This document shows, one piece after another, positions 45,300-51,449 of a stretch of 64,000 bases of DNA. Within the stretch, counting starts at the first letter, position 1; each line of letters starts with the position of its first letter. The stretch spans positions 248,001 through 312,000 of the forward strand of contig NZ_JACSZW010000004.1 of assembly GCF_014472395.1 (NCBI RefSeq), given 5' to 3'. The translations under genes were made by a program, and so were the position numbers. The notes below the pieces were generated by a model that saw nothing but the letters and a program-made list of their open reading frames with translations, was not told the origin of the DNA and searched no databases. The DNA comes from Pedobacter sp. N36a. Lineage in GTDB: Bacteria; Bacteroidota; Bacteroidia; Sphingobacteriales; Sphingobacteriaceae.

Positions 45300-46256
45300 T
45301 TATATTAATCTAAAATCCAATCTATTGATTCTTTCTTTTTCTGTTAAAAACTCCTGCCAGATGCTTTGCAGTATCTCTGCCGCAGGTTTAATTTCCTTTA
45401 ACATGGCAGATACCTGTCCGATTTCCAGCTCTCCTTCTTCCATATTCCCCTCAAACATACCCAATTTCGCCCTTGCGCGACCTAAAAGTTGCTGCAGCTT
45501 TTCTGCATCTGCACCTTCCGCTTCTGCCTGAGCCACTGCTTCGGCAAAAGAATTTTTGAGCAGGCGCACAGGAACCAGTTTTTTCATGCGAAGTTTTGTA
45601 TCTCCTTCCCTGGCCGCAAGGATTTCCGATTTAAAATTCGGGTGGGCAGAAGATTCATCTGCAATGGCAAAAGCTGATCCAATCTGTACGGCTTCTGCAC
45701 CTAAGGCAAATGCAGCAAGCATCGCAGCGCCACTCCCAACTCCACCGGCTGCGATTACCGGGATGGTTACCGCTTTAACAACCATTGGGATTAAACACAG
45801 CGTGGTGGTTTCTTCTCTTCCATTGTGTCCACCAGCTTCAAAACCTTCTGCTACGATGGCATCAACACCGCAAGCTTCCGCTTTCAAAGCAAACTTTGTA
45901 TTGGCAATCACATGGACCACAATGATGCCTTTTTCTTTCAGGAAGCCCGTCCAGCTGGCTGGATTTCCTGCCGAGGTAAACACAATCTTCACTCCTTCCT
46001 CCACAATGATCTGCATGATCTCTCCCACATTGGGATAAAGCAAAGGTACATTCACTGCAAAAGGATGCGCAGTTGCCTGTTTACATTTCTGAATGTGTTC
46101 TTTCAGTACTTCCGGGTACATGGAACCAGCGCCGATGACACCCAGTCCACCGGCATTGGAAACGGCCGAAGCCAGTCGCCATCCACTGCACCAGACCATT
46201 CCGGCCTGAATAATCGGATATTTAATTTGAAATAAGGTGGTCATCCTGTTATTCAT
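45300..46256 (-). CDS. FMN-dependent nitronate monooxygenase / enoyl-ACP reductase-like enzyme
   Basis: 318-aa TIM-barrel flavoenzyme of the 2-nitropropane dioxygenase family, which includes nitronate monooxygenases and FabK. Landmarks: YPIIQAGMVW, FAVNVPLL, the conserved His region EGFEAGGHNGREE, IAAGGVGSG for FMN phosphate, and LGAEAVQIGSAF. Which activity applies cannot be told from sequence. The ATG at 46256 directly follows the stop of the upstream amidohydrolase gene (TAGATG); a second ATG lies four codons in. Confidence 0.87.
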   Translation of the reverse strand: MNNRMTTLFQIKYPIIQAGMVWCSGWRLASAVSNAGGLGVIGAGSMYPEVLKEHIQKCKQATAHPFAVNVPLLYPNVGEIMQIIVEEGVKIVFTSAGNPASWTGFLKEKGIIVVHVIANTKFALKAEACGVDAIVAEGFEAGGHNGREETTTLCLIPMVVKAVTIPVIAAGGVGSGAAMLAAFALGAEAVQIGSAFAIADESSAHPNFKSEILAAREGDTKLRMKKLVPVRLLKNSFAEAVAQAEAEGADAEKLQQLLGRARAKLGMFEGNMEEGELEIGQVSAMLKEIKPAAEILQSIWQEFLTEKERINRLDFRLI

Positions 46257-47435
46257 CTATGCTAATCTTTTAATCTTACCGGTAATCCACATTTCCCCAT
46301 CTTTATCCACAAACTCAAGCAGGTTAATCCCTGGAATTTTTCCTGGGGCTAAACTACCAAAACGATCCTCAACTCCTAAAAATTCAGCACCATTTATAGT
46401 GGCCCAGCTCAGCAAAGTTGATAAAGGAATTTGGAAATGCTGCTGTAAAGTTTTCATTTCTTCTACGATACTCAGCTGATCGTTACTAGCCAGACTGTCT
46501 GTACCCAGGGTCATCTTTAGTCCGGCCTCCAAAAATAACGGCAGTTCCGGCAATTTATCTTCTATATATAGGTTGGCATTCGGGCACAAGCACCAATACA
46601 AAGCAGGGTGATTCGCCTTTGCAAAGTCGAGGTCAGCCCCACTGCTCATGGTATTGTGTACCAATAGTGTTTTTAAAGCAGGAGAAAGCTTTGGCAAATA
46701 AGACTGCAGCGAAGTTTTTCCTGTCGCTTTGAAAAAGTCAATATTTAATCCCAGGAATTCATACAGCTTCAAAAAACTGCCCGATTTATGTTCAAAGAAT
46801 TCATTTTCTTCGAGGGTCTCCTGATTATGAATGCTGATCAGGTCTTGATTTTCTTCGGCTTCTTTACGGATCGCCGCAAATAAATTGTCGGATACCGAAT
46901 AAGGAGCATGGGGAACGATCGACGCTTCTAAAGGCTGATAAGCTTTTTTCATGCCCTTTGCCGCTTCCATAATATCGCCTGCTTTTTCCGGGTTAAAGCC
47001 CATTGCTTCAATAAAAGTGTGGTAGTAGATCCCACTGATTTCTTTGACTCCTTTGGAGATCAGCTTGTTGGAAATATCGGCTACGGCAACAATTCCCTGA
47101 GCATACATTTCCCTATCTGCGATTTCCATGGCATCAATTACCTCCTCATCGCTCGCCTGTCTTTGTCGGATCACCTGTTCTACAAATCCCGGAAGTCCGG
47201 TATGTTTCGCTATTTTCCCTTTAAGGTGGGAAAGCTCCAGATGGCAATGGGTATTGACCAATCCGGGAACTAAAATACCTTCATAGAACTTAATGTCTTG
47301 AATTCCTTTCGATTCCGCTTCCGCAGCCGTCAGGATCTCCAGAATTAAACCATTTGCATCCAGTGAAATGACCCCTTCTTTCAAAGGTTCCGCATTTACC
47401 GGATATATATAAGACGCAGAGATGTGGAAAATCAT
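46257..47435 (-). CDS. Amidohydrolase-family deaminase/hydrolase
   Basis: 392 aa, metal-dependent hydrolase of the cytosine-deaminase/TrzN-like clade. PGLVNTHCHLELSHL gives the HxH metal site; SIHNQETLEENEFF, HAPYSV and LGTDSLASND supply further active-site residues. Relatives include guanine deaminase, chlorohydrolases and aminodeoxyfutalosine deaminase of menaquinone synthesis, but nothing nearby supports that pathway. It heads the long minus-strand run; I find no good -7 match in the 167 bp upstream. Confidence 0.82.
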   Translation of the reverse strand: MIFHISASYIYPVNAEPLKEGVISLDANGLILEILTAAEAESKGIQDIKFYEGILVPGLVNTHCHLELSHLKGKIAKHTGLPGFVEQVIRQRQASDEEVIDAMEIADREMYAQGIVAVADISNKLISKGVKEISGIYYHTFIEAMGFNPEKAGDIMEAAKGMKKAYQPLEASIVPHAPYSVSDNLFAAIRKEAEENQDLISIHNQETLEENEFFEHKSGSFLKLYEFLGLNIDFFKATGKTSLQSYLPKLSPALKTLLVHNTMSSGADLDFAKANHPALYWCLCPNANLYIEDKLPELPLFLEAGLKMTLGTDSLASNDQLSIVEEMKTLQQHFQIPLSTLLSWATINGAEFLGVEDRFGSLAPGKIPGINLLEFVDKDGEMWITGKIKRLA

Positions 47436-47602
47436 AGGTACAAAGAAAAGGTTTCTTCCTGAGAATTACAGCTTCCTTCCTAACCCCTGCCTAATCACTG
47501 CCGCGTAATTATATTTATGATCCCGATTTACCTACTGACATAGGGCTGTCACCCTCCCTTCTTTTCTTTGTGCTATAATTAAAACCTTTAAAACAAAACG
47601 AC

Positions 47603-48100
47603 ATGGATATCATTAAAATGTTTCTGGAAGAATTCGAGCAGGAAGCTCAAACTACACGTAAAATGCTGGCGATGGTACCTACCGAAAAATTCGACTGGCA
47701 GCCACACCCAAAAAGCATGACCGTTAAAGCACTTGCCAGTCATATTGCGGAATTGCCGACCTGGATTACCTATGCCGTAACGACAGACGAACTGGACTTT
47801 GGTACTGAGCCCTACACGCCAAAAGAATTGAAAACCAATACCGAGCTAATGGCATTTTTTGAAGCCTCTCTGGAAGACGGAGCCTCACACTTAACAGCAG
47901 CAAAAGCAGAAATCTTGTCGGAACCCTGGGTTTTGCGAAATGGGGAGCAAATTTATTCTACATTCACGAAGGGAAGCCTGATCAGACACACCTTATCACA
48001 AATTATCCACCATAGGGCACAGCTAGGGGTCTTTCTAAGGTTATTAGACATCCCAATTCCGGGCAGTTACGGCCCTAGTGCGGACGACACTAATTTTTAA
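47603..48100 (+). CDS. DinB family protein
   Basis: 165-aa four-helix-bundle protein of the DinB/YfiT superfamily. The metal-binding histidines appear as HIAELP near residue 48 and the late LSQIIHHRAQLGVFLR. Members include thiol transferases and stress proteins, so the activity is open. Apparently a single gene, divergent from the amidohydrolase gene. Confidence 0.87.
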   Translation: MDIIKMFLEEFEQEAQTTRKMLAMVPTEKFDWQPHPKSMTVKALASHIAELPTWITYAVTTDELDFGTEPYTPKELKTNTELMAFFEASLEDGASHLTAAKAEILSEPWVLRNGEQIYSTFTKGSLIRHTLSQIIHHRAQLGVFLRLLDIPIPGSYGPSADDTNF

Positions 48101-48134
48101 AAGCCACAGCTTTACAATATTTTGATAGTTTATG

Positions 48135-48179
48135 TGGGTATATTTTGATTTCTTTGTAAACTGAAACAATTTATACCCA
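48135..48179 (+). promoter_or_regulatory. Inverted repeat in the rluF leader
   Basis: TGGGTATA (48135-48142) and TATACCCA (48172-48179), 8 bp, separated by 29 nt; the right arm ends 5 nt before the rluF ATG, so pairing in RNA would cover the ribosome-binding region. It could also be a DNA operator. Confidence 0.35.
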
Positions 48180-48184
48180 TACCC

Positions 48185-49249
48185 ATGTCTGATTCTACCA
48201 CCCGATTAAATAAATACATTAGTGAGAGCGGTCTGTGCTCCAGAAGAGCCGCAGACAGATACATAGAACAAGGAAATGTATTTATCAATGGCCGGAAAGC
48301 CAAGGTAGGCGACCAAGTGTTTTTCGGGGATATCGTTACGGTTAATGGCCAGACCATTGAACCAAAAGAAGTTGAAAATTCTATCTTAATCGCATATAAT
48401 AAACCGGTAGGTATTACCAGTACTACTGAAGCTGGTGTAAAAAGCAATATGGTGGATCATGTAAACCACAGCGAGCGCGTTTTCCCGATTGGTCGTTTGG
48501 ACAAAGATTCACAAGGACTAATTTTCCTAACCAATAACGGAGACATTGTCAACAAAATTCTTCGTGCTGGAAACAACCATGAGAAAGAATATGTGGTGAC
48601 CGTTAATAAACCGGTTACTGAACAGTTTATCGCTGGAATGGGCAAAGGTGTTCCTGTATTGGGCATGATGACCAAAAAGTGTAAAGTGACTAAAGAAAGT
48701 ACATTTACTTTCAAGATTGTGCTTGTTCAGGGATTGAACCGTCAGATCAGAAGAATGTGTGAGCATTTCGGATTTGAGGTGACGAAACTAGAGCGTACCA
48801 GAATCATGAATGTGACGCTTAAAGGTATTCCTGTTGGCGAATGGAGAGAACTTACGCCAGCAGAGCAAACAGAGATCTTTAATCTCGTGGCGAAATCAAG
48901 TTCTTTAGAAGCCGCATCAGCCGCTAAAAAAGCAAGCAAGAAACCAGTAAACCCAGATTTCGAAGCGTTAGTTGCTCCGAGAAAAAATTCTTCCGGCAGA
49001 CCAGGTGGTCCAAGATCAGGCGGTCCGAGATCGGCTGGAGCTAGATCAACAGATCCAAGGTCTGAATCTGAAGGCAGACCAAGAGCAGCTTCCGGTAAAC
49101 CAAGAGCAGATAAAAAATCTGGTACTCCTTATCGCGGCGCTTCAAGTACAACTGATTGGAACAAAACAAACGGACCAAGCAAACGACCAGTCCGACCTTC
49201 AAGAGGAAACTCTGGCGCACCTGGAAAAAGCAGAGGACCAAAGCGTTAA
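48185..49249 (+). CDS. rluF: 23S rRNA pseudouridine synthase RluF-like, with long basic tail
   Basis: Isomerises a uridine in 23S rRNA; the nearest described relative is RluF (U2604). S4 domain (about 5-60, [23 protein letters not shown]), catalytic domain with the active Asp in [10 protein letters not shown] (about 98-107), and [20 protein letters not shown]. The catalytic part ends near residue 235. The last 90-100 residues are low-complexity Gly, Arg, Pro, Ser and Lys, a disordered RNA-binding-like tail. A terminator follows. Confidence 0.9.
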   Translation: MSDSTTRLNKYISESGLCSRRAADRYIEQGNVFINGRKAKVGDQVFFGDIVTVNGQTIEPKEVENSILIAYNKPVGITSTTEAGVKSNMVDHVNHSERVFPIGRLDKDSQGLIFLTNNGDIVNKILRAGNNHEKEYVVTVNKPVTEQFIAGMGKGVPVLGMMTKKCKVTKESTFTFKIVLVQGLNRQIRRMCEHFGFEVTKLERTRIMNVTLKGIPVGEWRELTPAEQTEIFNLVAKSSSLEAASAAKKASKKPVNPDFEALVAPRKNSSGRPGGPRSGGPRSAGARSTDPRSESEGRPRAASGKPRADKKSGTPYRGASSTTDWNKTNGPSKRPVRPSRGNSGAPGKSRGPKR

Positions 49250-49293
49250 ACATAATTTGACTGTCATAATCCGGCAGTAAATCCATACTTTTT

Positions 49294-49331
49294 AAGCGGG
49301 CAAAATCAATTTTTGCTCGCTTATTCTTTTT
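49294..49331 (+). terminator. Terminator after rluF
   Basis: 12-bp stem with one G-U pair, AAGCGGGCAAAA (49294-49305) with TTTTGCTCGCTT (49311-49322), then TTCTTTTTTT. The right arm also holds the -33 element of the rlmN promoter. Confidence 0.8.
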
Positions 49332-49344
49332 TTAGGTAACTTTG
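49312..49344 (+). promoter_or_regulatory. Promoter for rlmN
   Basis: TTTG at 49312-49315, spacer of 21 nt, then TAACTTTG at 49337-49344: both Bacteroidota elements match with normal spacing. The -7 element ends 6 nt before the rlmN ATG, so the mRNA should have almost no leader. Confidence 0.7.
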
Positions 49345-49350
49345 CATCAA

Positions 49351-50400
49351 ATGCTTACTACAAAAAAAACAGACATACGTTCACTGGACCTTCCTCAGCT
49401 GCAACAACACTTTATAAACATGCAGGAACCTTCTTACCGCGCCAAACAGGTTTACCAATGGCTATGGGAGAAATCTGCACGTTCCTTTGAGGAAATGAGT
49501 AACCTTTCTAAAGACCTAAGAAAGAAACTGGACGAAAACTATGCGATCAATGTAGTTGAAGTAAATAACTCACAATTTAGTAATGACCACACCATCAAAA
49601 GTTCATTCCGACTGTACGATGGTAATATTGTAGAAGGCGTACTGATTCCTATGGAAGAACGTATGACCGCCTGTGTGAGTTCACAGGTAGGCTGCAGTTT
49701 AACCTGTAAATTCTGTGCTACAGGATATATGGATCGTAAACGTAACCTGAATGCAGATGAAATCTATGATCAGGTGGTTCTGATTGATCAGCAGGCTAAG
49801 AAAAACTACAATGCCCCTTTAACGAATATCGTTTATATGGGGATGGGCGAACCATTGCTGAACTATGCCAATGTATTGAAATCTATAGACCGCATTACTG
49901 CTCCAGACGGACTTAATATGTCGTACAAGCGCATTACGGTGTCTACTGCCGGTATTGCCAAGATGATCAAGAAATTAGGTGATGACGGGGTTAAATTTAA
50001 CCTGGCCATCTCACTTCATGCGGCCAATGACAAGAAAAGAAATGAAATCATGCCGATCAATGAGCAGAATTCATTGAAAGCACTGGAAGAAGCTTTAAAA
50101 TACTATTTCTCTAAAACGAAGAACCCGATTACTTACGAATACATTGTCTTCAATAATTTCAATGATGAGATTGAGGATGCGATGGAGCTGGCTAAATTCT
50201 GTAAACACGTTCCTTGTAAAGTAAACTTAATCGAATATAACCCGATTCAGTTTGCGGCATTCCTAAATGCGGAAGGCGACAAGATCGATGCTTTCTCTGC
50301 TTACCTGAAAAGTCAGGGGGTAAACACCAATATCAGAAGAAGCAGAGGTAAGGATATTGATGCCGCTTGTGGTCAGCTGGCCGTAAAGGAGCAAAACTAA
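49351..50400 (+). CDS. rlmN: 23S rRNA / tRNA adenine-C2 methyltransferase RlmN
   Basis: Radical-SAM enzyme that methylates C2 of A2503 in 23S rRNA and A37 in some tRNAs. The cluster motif CxxxCxxC is in GCSLTCKFCATGY, and the second catalytic Cys in the late IDAACGQLA. GEPLLNYANV is the family's GEP loop. About 349 aa. A TTG at 49342 is inside the -7 element, so ATG 49351 is the start. Confidence 0.96.
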   Translation: MLTTKKTDIRSLDLPQLQQHFINMQEPSYRAKQVYQWLWEKSARSFEEMSNLSKDLRKKLDENYAINVVEVNNSQFSNDHTIKSSFRLYDGNIVEGVLIPMEERMTACVSSQVGCSLTCKFCATGYMDRKRNLNADEIYDQVVLIDQQAKKNYNAPLTNIVYMGMGEPLLNYANVLKSIDRITAPDGLNMSYKRITVSTAGIAKMIKKLGDDGVKFNLAISLHAANDKKRNEIMPINEQNSLKALEEALKYYFSKTKNPITYEYIVFNNFNDEIEDAMELAKFCKHVPCKVNLIEYNPIQFAAFLNAEGDKIDAFSAYLKSQGVNTNIRRSRGKDIDAACGQLAVKEQN

Positions 50401-50446
50401 ACACCGGATTTCAACCAGGCAATGGCTAATGCTCATAGATTAGCCC

Positions 50447-51145
50447 ATGCCCTTTCTAAAAAACAGTTTTTTAGACTTATTACACTTGCTCTTTCCAGCA
50501 ACATGTATGGGCTGTACCCTGCCTTTAGTTTCGGGCGAAGTTCAAATTTGCAGCACCTGTCTGCATGGCTTACCTTATACCGATCAGCACCTGAACCTTG
50601 AAAATCTGGTGGCCAGGCAGTTTTGGGGACGTATCCCTTGTCATGCGGCAATGGCAATGCTGTTTTTCAAAAAAGGAGGAACTGTACAGCAGCTCATCCA
50701 CCATTTAAAATATAGCAATCAACCAGAACTGGGGATCCGCATGGGAATCCTCCTTGGAGAACGGCTGCTCAGCTCCCCCTTTTACCAAGACATTGACTTT
50801 CTGATTCCTGTCCCACTTCACAAGAAAAGATTAAAAAAACGCGGATACAACCAAAGTTACAGCATTGCGCAAGGCATTTCTCAGGTCCTCAAAACTCCAA
50901 TCAGCACAAAGCACCTCTTACGTAAAACGGCTACAGACAGCCAGACCAACAAAGGGAGGTTCCTGCGCTTTGAAAATATGTCGGCCGCCTTTGAACTTCA
51001 GCATCCGGAAGAATTAACAAATCAACATTTATTGCTGATTGATGATGTACTCACTACCGGCGCCACATTGGAAGCCTGCGCCATAGCCTTGCTACAAGCC
51101 AGACCTGAAAAGATCAGTATCGCCGCCTTAGCGTTTGTGACATAA
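50447..51145 (+). CDS. ComF family protein (phosphoribosyltransferase fold)
   Basis: 232 aa. N-terminal zinc-ribbon cysteines (CMGC near 20 and CSTC near 35), then the PRTase domain with VPLHKKRLKKRGYNQS and the PRPP motif LLIDDVLTTGATLEACA. ComF/GntX proteins are linked to DNA uptake or to nucleotide salvage; the role here is unknown. It starts 46 bp after rlmN and may be cotranscribed with it. Confidence 0.92.
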   Translation: MPFLKNSFLDLLHLLFPATCMGCTLPLVSGEVQICSTCLHGLPYTDQHLNLENLVARQFWGRIPCHAAMAMLFFKKGGTVQQLIHHLKYSNQPELGIRMGILLGERLLSSPFYQDIDFLIPVPLHKKRLKKRGYNQSYSIAQGISQVLKTPISTKHLLRKTATDSQTNKGRFLRFENMSAAFELQHPEELTNQHLLLIDDVLTTGATLEACAIALLQARPEKISIAALAFVT

Positions 51146-51171
51146 AAAACAGATTCGCCCTAGAACATTCT

Positions 51172-51263
51172 CCTTTACCAATCGTTATTATAATTGAGAG
51201 CGTTAATTTAGATGGTAAAGGCCGACATTTCCGAATAGGACTGTCGGCCTTTTACTTTTATTT
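51172..51263 (+). ncRNA. Hairpin unit 1: 17-nt repeat plus terminator with a competing pairing
   Basis: TTGAGAGCGTTAATTTA (51194-51210) precedes a hairpin: GTAAAGGCCGACA (51215-51227) with TGTCGGCCTTTTAC (51242-51255, one bulged T), followed by a T-rich stretch. A 9-nt sequence upstream, CCTTTACCA (51172-51180), is perfectly complementary to TGGTAAAGG (51213-51221), which includes the left arm of the hairpin. The two folds exclude each other, as in an attenuator. The simple reading is a terminator for comF; the repeat and second pairing go beyond that. Confidence 0.45.
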
Positions 51264-51283
51264 ATAAATAATTCTATAATTAT

Positions 51284-51314
51284 TTTGAATACTCAAATAT
51301 ATTCCGTTACTTTG
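51284..51314 (+). promoter_or_regulatory. Promoter-like sequence before hairpin unit 2
   Basis: TTTG (51284-51287), spacer of 19 nt, then TTACTTTG (51307-51314), one base off TAnnTTTG. RNA would begin at about 51318-51321, at the first bases of the second 17-nt repeat. Confidence 0.5.
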
Positions 51315-51317
51315 ACC

Positions 51318-51380
51318 TTGAGAGCGTTAATTTAAGGGTCGATAGCTTCACACTCGTGAAATATCGGCCCTTTATCATTT
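51318..51380 (+). ncRNA. Hairpin unit 2: 17-nt repeat plus hairpin, candidate small RNA
   Basis: An exact second copy of the 17-nt sequence (51318-51334), whose final A is also the first base of the stem AAGGGTCGATA (51334-51344) with TATCGGCCCTT (51362-51372, one G-U pair). An inner hairpin TTCAC-ACTC-GTGAA (51347-51360) caps it. The hairpin sequence differs from unit 1 while the 17-mer is identical. Length would be about 60 nt if transcription starts at the promoter upstream. The T-run after the stem is short (TTTATCATTT). Confidence 0.5.
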
Positions 51381-51449
51381 CTAATAAATCCGCTTTTACT
51401 CCTTAAATTTTTCTTGAAATCTAATACTGTGTTTTGAAGAATGCGCGGT

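Larger units (their letters stand above)
51146..51449. other. Intergenic region with two related hairpin units
   Basis: 304 bp between convergent comF-like and kinase genes. It holds the two repeat-hairpin units listed separately, an 8-bp AT palindrome AAATAATT-CTAT-AATTATTT (51266-51285), and about 70 bp beyond 51380 in which I see nothing. Confidence 0.6.

Noticed and set aside
45556..46038. 160-residue open frame on the plus strand opposite the flavin oxidoreductase gene
   Set aside because: It is antisense to a well-conserved gene and has Ser/Thr/Pro-biased composition typical of shadow frames.
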